Shown here piece by piece: positions 24,511-35,900 of a DNA stretch of 64,000 nucleotides (position 1 is the stretch's first letter; every line of letters begins with the position of its first letter). The notes beneath the pieces were generated by a model that had not been told where the DNA came from, made no database searches, and was given only the letters and a program-made list of their open reading frames with translations. The DNA is from Polytrichum commune (taxonomy: Eukaryota; Streptophyta; Polytrichopsida; Polytrichales; Polytrichaceae), in NCBI GenBank assembly GCA_950295325.1, contig OX485803.1:28520001-28584000 (forward strand), in the 5' to 3' direction. Position numbers and translations under genes: made by a program.

Positions 24511-24557
<47 letters not shown>
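24511..24557. repeat. (GTT)n microsatellite upstream of the glycosyltransferase gene
   Basis: About 15.7 perfect GTT units, 210 bp before the ATG. It lies in the probable promoter or 5' UTR, where length changes could affect expression (inference). Confidence 0.95.
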
Positions 24558-24702
24558 GTGCTTGGAGAATTCACACGAATCTTCATCGTCTGGCTGCTAA
24601 CCTGTGCCTCTTGGCTCATGTGTGGCTGCTGCAAAAATCATTACACATTGAAGTGGCCATTGTTGCGAACAGAACTTCTCAAGGACTTAGGTTTCGGTCA
24701 TT

Positions 24703-24718
24703 AAACCCTAAACCCTAG
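24703..24718 (+). promoter_or_regulatory. Double telo-box (AAACCCTAAACCCTAG)
   Basis: Two overlapping AAACCCTA motifs sit 49-64 bp upstream of the glycosyltransferase ATG. Telo-boxes are common in plant promoters and 5' UTRs of growth-related genes and bind telomere-repeat-binding factors. The function here is inferred. Confidence 0.6.
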
Positions 24719-24766
24719 CTGCATTGTGTCGTGAGGAGATGTAACCGAGTTAGCAAGAGCAAAGCA

Positions 24767-27578
24767 ATGGTCGCACGGCGGGTGGTGGTGTTTGCATTCG
24801 GGACGCGTGGGGATGTCCTGCCTCTGGCAGTCGTAGCGGCCGCTTTAGCCGAAGCTCACAACGAGCTTACTGTGACCTTCATTAGCCATGAAGCACATCG
24901 CAACTTGGCCACTCACCTCCTGCGGTCTAGGGTTTCGTTTCGTGCCGTGTCAACCCCGCCGGTGGTGCCTGGGCGTCGAATTGATGACATGGCAATTGAT
25001 GAGAAGGGTGAGGGCAGCGCTGTTGAAGAGGTGAAGGCTGCATTGGAGCACAGGCTTCGAGAAGAATGCATAGCAGCCATGGATGAAGTGATGGGAGTTT
25101 CGCCCCATGGTGTAGTTTTAATCAATCTGTTTGCACTGGAGGCATGGCATCTGGCGGAGCTCTACCGGTTGCCGTGTGCAGTCATGGCGCCCTATGTCGT
25201 TCCTTACAGCGCACCATCCTCGTTTGAGCGGCGGTTTCGAGCGACACATCCACTGTTGTACAGGTGATGTATTGAGTGCTCAATGCTTTACTGCCAGTCT
25301 TCTACATCAGATCACATACTTTAATAGTGGCATTTTTAGACACAATCTTGTGGGATGTCAGTTCTGGCCACTGTAACTCTGAGAATTGATGAATAAATAT
25401 GTTTTCAATCGATCGAGAATGAGGGATGCGAGGGCTTCTCACTTTGATTCATTCATAGTAATATTCAGTCCAATTCTATCTCGGTCAGGCCTCTTCGACA
25501 GAACAATAGCTTCTTAGGCTACAGTTCCCTGCTTGTGCTAAATCCTAATCCCTCGTCAATGAGGGTAAGGAAATTCCAAATGTAGTTGAAGCCCATCGCA
25601 GGTTTCAACTAGATTTGGGATTCATTTATCCTGATTGACGAGAGATTTAATACACACTTAGCTGATACAGTCCTTTCCTTCACGTGCTTCCTCCATTATG
25701 GTCAGAGTTTCTATTGAAGCTGCAAAGGATGAAGTGATACTAGGCATGATAGCAATTGACATGCCTTGTATGACAAATATATTCTCAATTGATCGAGCAT
25801 GAGGGATGCGATGACTTCTCACCTTGATTTGTTCATTGTAACTTCCAGTCCTATGCAACCTCGGTCAGGCCTTTTTGAAATAGAGCAATAGCCTTTTAAG
25901 CTAGAGTAGTTCCCTGCTTATGATAGGAAGATTGAAGGTTAAACCAGGTTTTGAAATCACTTATCCTGATTGACGAGGGATTTAGTACATACTTAGCTAA
26001 TATGTTCCTTTGCTTCACCTGCTTCCTCTGTTGTGGCCATAGGTATTTTTGTAGCTACAAATGATGAATTTTCCTCAAGTGTAACCAGGAAAGGTAGCAA
26101 TCGATATGCCAAACTTGTCAATTTTTTGGGGTTTAACTACATCGCATTGCTTCTGACATTGATGAGCGCTCTTTTATTTTTATTCTCTTATGTGTAGGAA
26201 ACTCAAGGAGGCTGCCCCAGGGGAAGTGGGATGGGGAGAGTTGATGCACTGGATGTGGCCCTTGTTCACAGATCGGTGGGCTACATGGCGAAGTCAAAGA
26301 CTTCACTTAAGTGCTTGCCCTTTGACAGACCCTGTTACTGAGCTCCCAATTGTGCACGACTGGCCTCAGCCCACCCCACTTTTGTATGGTTTCAGCAGGG
26401 AGGTAGTGGAGTGTCCTGCGTATTGGCCGGCAAGCATTCATGTGTGTGGCTTTTGGTATGCACCGATCGAGTGGGAGGTTTCTCATGCCAACTTGCATCT
26501 GGCATCCAGCAAAGCAAACCTGGAGAAAATTAATAAACCCACTTGGCCGAAAGAAGCAGTGGTGGACCCAGCAGCTGGAAATGTACACACTCAACATCCA
26601 CATGTTGGAATTACATCCAAGGATCTGCTGTTGACGGGAAACAGCAATGGAGTGCAAGAAACTATAAAAAGCTGTCTTCCTTATTCTTCGAACGAATTGC
26701 ATAGCGTAGTACTTGACAATAAATACACTGTTCTGCAAGGTGGTTGTATTCAACCAGTTGGGGATATAGGCAGTGAAAGTGATGACCAAGTAAGTGTAGC
26801 AGTAAATTCAACAGTTGGTTCAAACCCCAAATTGAACATAGTTAGAAGTAATAACTACAATTATGTACCATCTATCAAATTGTGTGATTTTTTGTTGAAT
26901 ACTAATAATACTAGAAAAGGTGATATTCAAGAAAACCGATTGTTATTTGTGGGGTTTAGCTCCATGGGCAGTATGGGTTTCTTGGAAAGGTCAGACTGTA
27001 TGCTCAAAGTTCTTGAAGCAGTTTTGGAGGCGACATGTAGTCGGGCAATCCTCCTCACAGCAGGATACCTTGCACTCGATCTTGCTGTAACGAAGGTTTG
27101 GGAGATGTCATCAACCCAAAATACAGCCATGGAATCTAAGACAAGTGGTTTAAGGGAGGGGTTGTGTATCTACAACAACCGCTTGTTTTGCTATTCTGGG
27201 TCAATACCTTATGCATGGTTGCTCCCACAATGCTCAGTTGCAGTACATCATGGTGGAAGTGGGACTACTGCAGCGTGCTTGAAATCAGGTATTCCTCAGG
27301 TTATTTGTCCCTTTGTATTGGACCAATTCTACTGGGCAGAACGTATGGAATGGCTTGGTGTGGCACCTGCGCCTCTGAGGCGTGAACACTTGATGCCTGA
27401 CTTGCACGAAGATGGATCTGTAAGGTTTGCAGAGGCGGTGAGAGCATTCACATCTGCAGTTATTAAAGGGTTTAGTGAGGAATGTCAGCAGTGTGCATCT
27501 TCCTTGAAGAACAAGATTCAGGAGGAGGATGGCAATTCAGCAGCTGTTTCCATTTTGACAGAAGATTTTTGTTCTTAA
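24767..27578 (+). CDS. UDP-glycosyltransferase, sterol 3-beta-glucosyltransferase (UGT80/GT28)-like
   Basis: Probably transfers a sugar from a UDP-sugar to a sterol or other lipid acceptor on a cytosolic membrane face. Exons 24767-25263 and 26198-27578 join at an Arg codon (AG|G) with GT/AG borders, giving 625 residues. The first ATG of the frame (24767) is used; the frame upstream lacks an ATG. The N-terminal half has the GT28/UGT80 nucleotide-fold start VVVFAFGTRGDVLPLA (residues ~5-20). The C-terminal half has LLFVGFSSMGSM, IPYAWLLPQCSVAVHHGG and GSGTTAACLKSGIPQVI...PFVLDQFYWAERM, the donor-binding motif of this class. A low-complexity, little-conserved insert (~residues 270-395) separates the halves. 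The family assignment is firm; sterol specificity is not, because plants also carry related UGT80-like proteins of unknown acceptor. Confidence 0.88.
25390..26100. repeat. ~380-bp tandem duplication inside the glycosyltransferase intron
   Basis: GAGGGATGCGA at 25421 and 25801, CTCGGTCAGGCCT at ~25481 and ~25860, and TTATCCTGATTGACGAG at ~25625 and ~25962 show two diverged copies filling most of the single intron. No splice-site conflict is created. Confidence 0.85.
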
Positions 27579-28279
27579 GCTAAACATCTCGTTATTTTAA
27601 AATCAGTGTGTGTCTACATATACCTCTCTTGATCTCGTAGCTGTTGTTGATTTGTTGCATTCTTGAAGTTTGAAGTACATGTTGGGTCTTTTAGGCATGG
27701 GCAAAGCTTGCAACAATTGGCTGACTAACGCTGTTGACTGTATTTGAGTGGTAACATCCAGACAAGTTGTTATATGTGGTTCATCTGGTGAATAATGGAG
27801 AATAAGAAGTTCATGAAGTCATCCATCAGGCACTTGAGCATTCTGCATATCAAAGTCACACCAGAAGAGTAGTTTTGTTAATCTATTTATCAAAATCTGT
27901 TCCTAGTCATGAGCTTTGGTAACGAGATTTTGTGTATTGGATTGCATGGGTAGATGCAATGTTGAGAGATGCTCTCGTTGGTTCCGGTGTTATGTTTATT
28001 CAGTTTACACCATGTATTTTGAATTTTGTATGGAATTGTCCATTCTCCTCATAATTCATGTCGTCCATTTTGCTAGTTTTATCAACTTTTCCCACATAGT
28101 GCACACAATTTGTCATCTCATAAGTACATGGCTTTGGTATGAAAGTACACCAAGTACAGCTTGTTCACTTTTGCTCCAGTAAACAATAATTGTGGTGATG
28201 ACCATATTATTGATGTAGCAGTAGTTTCTCATCCTCAAATTATTGTGAAATTCATATCCTAGTACGGTAGTGCCTTTAT

Positions 28280-28427
28280 GCAAATTACTATTATAGATGC
28301 ACATACCTTTTTCTTTTCTTTTTATCTTATAGTTTTTAATATCATTACTTGTTAAGAATTTTAAAGACTTGTACCACTAATGATTGTTATAAGGTAGAGT
28401 TATTGTGCATCTATAATTGTAATTTGC
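28280..28427. repeat. Short hairpin element
   Basis: GCAAATTACTATTATAGATG (continuing to GCACA) at 28280-28304 is the near-perfect complement of 28404-28427, with ~100 bp between. A third partial copy of TATAGATGCACA follows at ~28445. It looks like a small MITE or recombination product. Confidence 0.6.
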
Positions 28428-29518
28428 ACTTAGGGTATTATAATTATAGATGCACATTATAATTGTGGGGTCTTGAGTTATTGTTTTGAGTGGGGTGGTT
28501 AATTTGGTTCCAAAACCAAGTTTGCACCTTCCCTCTATAAATGATATTGTAATTGAAAGTAAACCCTTTGAGTACTAAGGGTTAAGCATTACACCTTCCA
28601 AGCCCCATATTTGACCTCATCTCAATTATAGACCATATTAGATTGGACCTATGGCCTTTCAATTAATTTGTTGTTGTTTTTGAGTTTAAAGATATAGTTT
28701 TTGAATGTAGATTTGAACCAATGGATTTTATGTATATAATAGTTAATTCTATATTAAGAAACACAAGTTCTTTAGAGAAATGACACATAGAGTAGAAAGA
28801 GGTTTCATTCTTGTTTGGTTGACAAATTCTCCAACCAATGGCATTGATACATCTGAATCCTACAACACCAAATATCGATAAATAAAATCATAGTCACTCC
28901 AATGCATATTATTCTATATTTTAAACAAGTTTTGATACTTCCAGTTTCATCACATCTTAAAAATACGAAATGCATGTCAATATCAAATTTCCGTTGATGA
29001 CATGACATAACTTACAAATGACTAGTTTGGACCTAAGTTGTTCCGGCCTCTACATATGAATAAATATCCAGGATCACTCTTGCACCGTATATTGAACACA
29101 TTGCCGTCGACAACCAACCGTGTTTGGAACTTTGGAACGACAACTACGTCAACACTCAGCCATAGTTAAATGGTATAATATATTATTTGAGGACAGTAAG
29201 CCTAGGTTTAAGGACACGTCGACACGAAGTTAACTTATGAAACTCGTATTCGAGCCAATCAAAGGGAGTCGGAAGGGACCTCGCTGAGGACCTGGATCTC
29301 ACCAGGACATCGTGCCCGCTCTCCCTCTCCTCTCCTCTGCTGCTGCACTCTTGCCATCGCCAGCGCCATCCGAGTGCGCTCCTCCTCCTCCATCTCCGGA
29401 ATCCCGAAGGCCAGCGCGGCGGGACTGTCTCCTCATGCGCATTGTAGAGCGGTGAAAGAGTGAGCCAAATTTCGCGGGGAATGGTGGAGAGATGGTGATG
29501 ATCTTGTGAACTCTAGAA

Positions 29519-29527
29519 CTAGGGTTT
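29519..29527 (+). promoter_or_regulatory. CTAGGGTTT motif in the TM9SF 5' UTR
   Basis: A reverse telo-box-like motif 37 bp before the ATG. The same motif type lies next to the start codons of the glycosyltransferase and CPC1/SPEF2-like genes. Confidence 0.5.
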
Positions 29528-29563
29528 CAAGTGGGGCTTGGGGCCAGGGGTTTGTAGCGATCC

Positions 29564-31579
29564 ATGGGAGGGAGGAGCGGCATGGCTCCAGCCATGGCTG
29601 CCATGGTTGCGAAGCCTGTAGTGGTGGTGGTGGTGTTGTGTGCATTGTTGATGTGTGTTCCTGTGAGTGGTTTTTACCTGCCAGGGAGTTACTTGCATCC
29701 GTATCGCGAAGGGGATAAGCTTGATGTGAAGGTGAACTCGATTACTTCGATTGAGACCGAGCTGCCTTACTCGTATTATAGTTTGCCTTTCTGCCAGCCT
29801 CCTGAAGGGGTCAAGAAAGTGGCGGAGAATATCGGAGAGCTGCTCATGGGGGACCAAATTGAGAATTCGCCGTATCGGTTTACGATGATGAAGGAGGAGA
29901 AGGATGTGAAGGTATGCGTTGCGCCACCTTTGAGTGACAATGATGTGAAGCATTTCACGCAGAGGATCGACGATTATTACCAGGTGAACCTGATTCTGGA
30001 CAATCTGCCAGTGACGCGGTACACGAAGCAGCGGGACTCCACCGCACTTTTGCGGTGGACTGGGTCGCCGATCGGATTCAAGCTCGACAGTGACAAACAG
30101 CACTACGTGTACAACCATCTGAGGTTCAAGGTGCTAGTGCATCCTTATGATGTCGACCCTTCTGCCACAGTGATGGGAACTGGTGATGGTCTTGATGCCA
30201 TCCCTGCAACCGGATATCAGAACTTGACTGGGACCTACATGGTGGTGGGATTTGAGGTCGTTCCTTGCAGCATTGTGAGGGATGCCAAGGCTGCATCTGC
30301 TGTTGAAAACTATGGCAGTCTTCCACAGTCCGATTGCAACCCTGAGGGGCCGCATCAGCCTGTGAAAACCGCTGAACAGATTGTGTTCTCCTACGATGTC
30401 ACCTTCGAGAAGAGCGACATCCGGTGGCCCAGTAGGTGGGATGCGTATCTGAAGATGGAGGGTGCGCGAGTTCACTGGTTCTCAATTCTGAACTCTCTCA
30501 TGGTTATCTCATTCCTAGCTGGTATAGTGTTTGTGATTTTCTTGAGGACAGTGCGACGGGACTTGACTAAGTACGAGGAGCTGGACAAGGAAGCTCAAGC
30601 GCAAATGGCAGAAGAGCTGTCCGGATGGAAGTTGGTGGTGGGCGATGTGTTCCGTGCGCCTCAAAATTCGCAAATTCTTTGCATCGTGGTGGGCGATGGT
30701 GTTCAAATATTAGGAATGGCCGTGGTTACCATCCTGTTCGCCGCTTTGGGATTCATGTCCCCTGCTTCTCGCGGAATGCTGCTGACTGGCATGGTGTTGC
30801 TGTACCTGTTTCTGGGAATCGTTGCCGGGTATGTTGCCTCCCGAATGTGGTGCACCCTGAAGGGCAACGCCGGCGGCTGGAAAGCCATCGCTTGGAAAAC
30901 AGCGTGCTTTTTCCCAGGAATTGTGTTCACAATCCTGACCGTGCTGAATTTCATCTTGTGGCGAAACGACAGCACGGGAGCCATTCCCATTTCTCTTTAC
31001 TTCATCCTGATTCTTCTGTGGTTCACCATCTCCGTCCCTTTGACGTTCTTGGGTGGGTACCTGGGTGCTCGGGCCGAACCGATCTCGTTCCCGGTGAGGA
31101 CGAACCAGATCCCACGAGAAATTCCTCCCCAAAAGTACCCGTCATGGCTGTTGGTGTTGGGTGCCGGCACACTCCCGTTCGGAACGCTGTTCATCGAGCT
31201 GTTCTTCATCATGTCGAGCATCTGGATGGGGCGCGTGTACTACGTGTTTGGGTTTTTGTTCGTGGTGTTGGTGCTTCTGGTGATCGTGTGTGCAGAGGTG
31301 GCTGTGGTGTTGACCTACATGCATCTATGCGTGGAGGACCATCGGTGGTGGTGGAAGGCCTTCTTCGCCTCTGGTTCGGTGTCTCTTTATGTGTTCCTGT
31401 ATTCGATCAACTATCTAGTATTCGACCTGCACAGCTTGAGCGGCCCGGTATCGGCAGTGTTGTATGTGGGGTACTCCTTACTGATGGTGATTGCCATCTT
31501 GTTTGCAACCGGCACAATCGGGTTCCTGACGTCCTTCTATTTTGTCCACTACCTCTTCTCGTCTGTTAAGATTGACTAG
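29564..31579 (+). CDS. Transmembrane 9 superfamily member (TM9SF/nonaspanin), intronless
   Basis: A Golgi/endosomal membrane protein family that helps sort other membrane proteins and affects adhesion and nutrient responses. The single exon encodes 671 residues, the usual length. A signal peptide (~1-36, VVVVVVLCALLMCVPVSG then FYLPGSY) is followed by a luminal domain with the family block ETELPYSYYSLPFCQP and DDYYQVNLILDNLP. Nine hydrophobic spans start near residue 310 (LMVISFLAGIVFVIFL) and end with the last span before VHYLFSS. The C-terminal VKID contains the KXD/E COPI-binding, Golgi-retention signal. The start ATG has a good context (gatccATGG). Plant members of this family are often intron-poor, so lack of introns does not prove a retrocopy. 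G/C-rich codon use in the exon contrasts with its AT-rich surroundings. It is intact. Confidence 0.97.
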   Translation: MGGRSGMAPAMAAMVAKPVVVVVVLCALLMCVPVSGFYLPGSYLHPYREGDKLDVKVNSITSIETELPYSYYSLPFCQPPEGVKKVAENIGELLMGDQIENSPYRFTMMKEEKDVKVCVAPPLSDNDVKHFTQRIDDYYQVNLILDNLPVTRYTKQRDSTALLRWTGSPIGFKLDSDKQHYVYNHLRFKVLVHPYDVDPSATVMGTGDGLDAIPATGYQNLTGTYMVVGFEVVPCSIVRDAKAASAVENYGSLPQSDCNPEGPHQPVKTAEQIVFSYDVTFEKSDIRWPSRWDAYLKMEGARVHWFSILNSLMVISFLAGIVFVIFLRTVRRDLTKYEELDKEAQAQMAEELSGWKLVVGDVFRAPQNSQILCIVVGDGVQILGMAVVTILFAALGFMSPASRGMLLTGMVLLYLFLGIVAGYVASRMWCTLKGNAGGWKAIAWKTACFFPGIVFTILTVLNFILWRNDSTGAIPISLYFILILLWFTISVPLTFLGGYLGARAEPISFPVRTNQIPREIPPQKYPSWLLVLGAGTLPFGTLFIELFFIMSSIWMGRVYYVFGFLFVVLVLLVIVCAEVAVVLTYMHLCVEDHRWWWKAFFASGSVSLYVFLYSINYLVFDLHSLSGPVSAVLYVGYSLLMVIAILFATGTIGFLTSFYFVHYLFSSVKID

Positions 31580-31689
31580 AGCTCTATTGTTTGCTAGAGT
31601 GGAGAATTCATGAACATAGTTACTCTTGTTGTTTAGAGTGCGTTGAATGGAATCCGCAGTTAGCTTGCAAGGGCATAGGTCAGGCTGTG

Positions 31690-31755
31690 CCTGTAGTCAT
31701 AGTTGCTCTAGTTATTAGCTATAGTTTCTCTAGTTATTAGCTATAGTTTCTCTGT
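31690..31755. repeat. Small tandem repeat in the TM9SF 3' UTR
   Basis: TAGTTATTAGCTATAGTTTC is repeated twice, preceded by a partial third copy. Confidence 0.85.
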
Positions 31756-32344
31756 AGAGTTTCTTGTTTACTGCCTCTTGGTTAGGAGTTTTAGATGCAG
31801 AGTCTGTAGAAGAGTGATGAACATTCTTCTTTGATACTGAAAATCATGGAGGTAGCTCCCTGATCCCTTTTGTTTTGATTCATCATATAACAAGTTCGGA
31901 CTTTTCGGTCTGGAAGTCAAACACATAACTGTTTTTGTACCTCTCTCCACACATTTATATCTCTGGTGGCAGCTTTTTTCCTACTGAAATGGTGTATTAG
32001 CAAGCGTTTTCTCCTTGGTGTAATCAAGCAAAGCACCTTGAACTTGCCAGAAGTAATATCTGAAGAGGTTAACTTGAATTGGTGATTGTTGCGACATCTT
32101 CTCACATGATGGTTATATTTATGGAACTGGATGCCCTTGTGTGATGCTATCTTTGTGACAGATGATACATTACGTGCAGCTTGTCTGCCCAGGAATTTAT
32201 TCCCATGGGTATGGAGTATTCCTTACATTATTGCAGAAGCGACTCATTACTGATATATTGTCATTTCGTTCTTTGCATGAATCGGCTGTGGTGGCAGTTT
32301 CTGTGTTGAAATTCGTTTTCCTACTACAGGCAATTGTACGGTGG

Positions 32345-32485
32345 TTGTCACTGGAGTGCTTCTGCTGGGCACACTATCTCACAACGTTTAACAGGAACTC
32401 TTGAATGTTTTCTGCTGCAGGTTCACTCATCTATGGCACATGGCTGCTTGTCTGGGCTTGCTAGATGTTTCTGCGGTGTTGTTTA
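32345..32485 (-). pseudogene. Duplicated fragment of the last exon of the CPC1/SPEF2-like gene
   Basis: GGGCACACTATCT, TTTAACAGGAACTCT, TTTCTGCTGCAGGT and CTGGGCTTGCTA-like blocks match 33095-33195 of the terminal exon in the same order, ~740 bp away. The copy has frame-breaking changes and no adjoining exon. It is probably downstream of the true stop (32905) and noncoding. Confidence 0.75.
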
Positions 32486-32904
32486 TAGAGGCGTTCCTTT
32501 TGTTCCATATAAATAGAGTGCTCTATATGTGCTTTGTGCATCTACCTCCTATCCAGGTGTCAGTGCATTCCAAATATGTATAATTGCCTAGTGGGTGTGC
32601 CAGATTAACTCAAATCTCTGATCTGTATGACCATGAGCATACTTCATTTCAACTCAAAATTTTGATGGTAATGTCTTTGTTTATGACAAGCATCCAACAT
32701 ATCCTAGAAGCTACACTGCCTTATGGGTTGAGCATAAGTTGAGCTTTGCTCCAGCCTTGACCCAGTGCCCATCCTCAATAAATCTGGCTTTGAGGTAGGA
32801 CTTTCTGGATGATGATGTTCCAGGATGCATGTTCCAGATCTGAAATCAGCTGAACCCTAAATTCTAAACCGTAAACCCTACCAAAAGTTTTAGAAAATGA
32901 ACTA

Positions 32905-35900
32905 CTAAAAACCCTCTGGAGCAATGCGCATGACGTGTACTGAATGCTGTCGGAAGGTTGCAGACAGTGCGCCGCAAAGCTTGGCTGTTGCATTCAATCT
33001 CACACAATCCTCCACGGTGAGTTTTTCTGGAATAGGCGGCTGTGGAGCAAACTCAAGCTCATGCTCCGATTCTTGCCATGGGGTCACTGGAGTAATTGTA
33101 CTGGGCACACTATCTGGAACATTTAACAGGAACTCTCGAATGGTTTCTGCTGCAGGTCCGCTCATCTGTGACTCCTGGCTACTTCTCTGGCTTGCTAAGA
33201 ACAAGGACACGGTATCCTGCCAAAATACACTCACCAACTTTTGTCTCAGGCCTTGAAGTTACTTAAGGTAATGTGGCCTTATTGTGGGCTGTTCCAACTC
33301 CACATACAATTTTGGCCATTGGATTGCATTGGATAGTATTGGGAATTTGTCTCATCTGGTTACGTATTGTGAATCTTTTAAACCTTAATATCATAATTCA
33401 AGACACATACGTCATAAGAAGTCAAAGTGAGGATTTCTTTTTTTGTTAAGTGATCACATAGGTCCTCCCAATTTTGTTCACTATTGAACCTAGAACATTG
33501 TCTATTTTTTGAGCACATAGTCCAATTTCATGGTAATATGTGTCATTTTGGTGTTTGTTCTTAACTTCAAGCTTGGCATATATCACTCAAATGTAAGTGT
33601 TAACTTTGTAAGTGACCAAAGACCTAACAAAGAAGCAACTTTACGAACACAAATTGCAGATTAAAAGCAATCTTCGTATAGTATATACTGTATGTGTTTT
33701 GTAGGAGGTTACCTTTTCACTAGGAAGCATTTCGGGGTCACTACTAACATACGAAGGAACTGTTCGAGGCTCCACATGTGGTGTAACCTTCTCAATACCT
33801 GCTCTAAACATGACATCCTGTAGAAGGCAAGCGACAACAACATTTTGGAACATTAACAAACTTATCTGTAGCTCATCATGCAATATTCTAATACAAATTG
33901 ATGTTTCCTTTTATGTTGTCCTAAATCCCTCACATTTTGTTGAAGTCAAATTACCTAATTGTCAAGTTAAAGATGCACTCACTCATTGACATAGATTGAG
34001 AAACATGAGGTTGCAAGTGAATGGTTGCACCCTAATGTTCTATACTAGGATTTCACAAGGGGACAAGTAATGATTTTAGGTGCGGAACTCTATATTTTCT
34101 TGAAGCAAATGTTTCATATGCATGACTTGCCATCCGACGGTTGCCCCATGTCCAATTATGTAATGCCAATTCTGGTTGGCTCATTATGAATGAGGTGATA
34201 GGTGCGAGAAACCTTGTCACAAGTTGTAGTTAGTGCCTAACCTATTGAGTTGAGGTAGTGACAAGTAGGGTGTCTAATACAACTGGTGGCAAGGTGACAT
34301 GTGTCCATTACCGGACATATTGGTTAGGTTGTGGCATGGTCATCAATTACAGGTGATAATGTTTCTCCTCGTAACCAATCAAGAATAGACATTTTATCAA
34401 AATTGTTTGGCCTGACCCTTATGTAACACATACTCAGTGTTGAAAGAGAGCAGGAGAATCATGTTTGAAGCCCATGATTGAAGATGAAGCATGGAGAGGC
34501 TAAGAGCACGAACTACCCCTGAAGCTAGTTGATAAGCTAAGCCACTTCAAATAAAGGGTATGTAGGAAACACACCAACATATCATCAGTGGTCCATGTTA
34601 AGCAGCCAGCTTCCATGGCACCATCAACTCCACTTGGGTATAAGGCTTGTATCAGTTCTGTGGGGCTCAACTGTGCTTCATCAGGGGCCCTGCAAACCAA
34701 CAACAATAACCTCTACTTTTGTAAGACTATGCATCAACTTAAGAGAACAATGTATTAGGGTTCTATATGTCCTAGAGATGTCTGATGCTTCTATCAAATA
34801 GAGGAAAGCAATGAAATGATGATAACATCGTCATCCTGAAGTGGTGGCCCCTCATAGTGGGTTTAATCCAAAGTTGGACCAATATCAATAATAGCATCAA
34901 GAACCTCCTTCACTGGTATCAATTGTAATACTAATCATGTTATGATAATTGGTGGGTGTCACAAAATGAGAGAATCATTGTTTGGCCGAGTCAATATTTG
35001 GATCAATACCGTTCTAATACAATAACTAGGATTATTTTATAAAGGTTTGAAGTTTCTTGAATTGTATATGGTTTTAAATACAAAGAATTTCCTTAAATAC
35101 CTGTACCCTCCCAGTACCTTCAATATGCATACCTGAGTAGTATAAACAAAAAGGTGACACCAGTCCAACACTGGTTTTACCTATCTATCAGGCGATACTT
35201 GCTGTGACATGGTTTTCAATCTATACATAAACTCCTGTTGCAAGAAGAAATAAAATAGAAGGTGATTGTTGTAGTACATGGTGGTGGCGAGGACTGTGAA
35301 AGCCTTTCGTAGTGCACGTTCGTAAGATGCATCACGGCATAGATACAACAGTAAGGTCTGCCATGGAAGGCTGTTCTTTGCCTCCTTTTCAGCAACGGAG
35401 AAAACGAACGTCTTAAGGGCTCCTATAAAGTCACACTTCTGGACTGAACTCTTGGCACTCTCAACTTCTGAATCTTTGTCTTCTGAATCTTTGTCCTCTG
35501 ATTCGTCACCTGCATGGACAACAAGACAGCTGATTCATACGTTGAATGGATCTAGATAAATCTAAGACTTTTGCTCGTGCACACACTGAGGACATAACCG
35601 ATTTCAGTCCTGGGTTTAGGGCGCTTTTGTTTTTTTTATAAAACAGCCAACAGCGAGATAGATTAACATCTATCACCTTCTGCAAAAACCAGGCCGAATA
35701 TTGAAGATGACCGGATCATTAGATGGTTGCAGTATTTACATCTACACTAAAGTTATCCTTTCACTTAAATGGGGCCTTTTGCTAGGAGTTGGTCTCCTAT
35801 CATTTTCCATTGATTGTTTTGCTTACGATATCAATAATTTGAATACATGCTCAAAGAATCTTGCTTGAATGCGAGATAGAAATCACATACTGCTCTCTAC

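Larger units (their letters stand above)
27579..29563. other. Intergenic between glycosyltransferase and TM9SF genes
   Basis: Holds the 3' UTR of the upstream gene and, from ~29280, a CT-rich stretch likely to be the TM9SF 5' UTR. A hairpin element lies at 28280-28427. A TATA-like TATAATATATTA is at ~29173. Short upstream ATGs (for example 29481, five codons) precede the TM9SF start. Confidence 0.5.

Noticed and set aside
24434-24634. Poly-Gln, poly-Leu or poly-Cys open frames
   Set aside because: All are translations of the (GTT)n microsatellite.
26307-26789. 160-codon minus-strand frame
   Set aside because: It is the antisense shadow of exon 2 of the glycosyltransferase gene, which has clear family motifs on the plus strand.
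30625-31569. 314-codon plus-strand frame
   Set aside because: An alternative frame within the GC-rich TM9SF exon; the TM9SF frame carries all the conserved sequence.
31580-32340. A further TM9SF exon or a second gene downstream
   Set aside because: The TM9SF protein is complete at VKID; the downstream frames are short and lack motifs.
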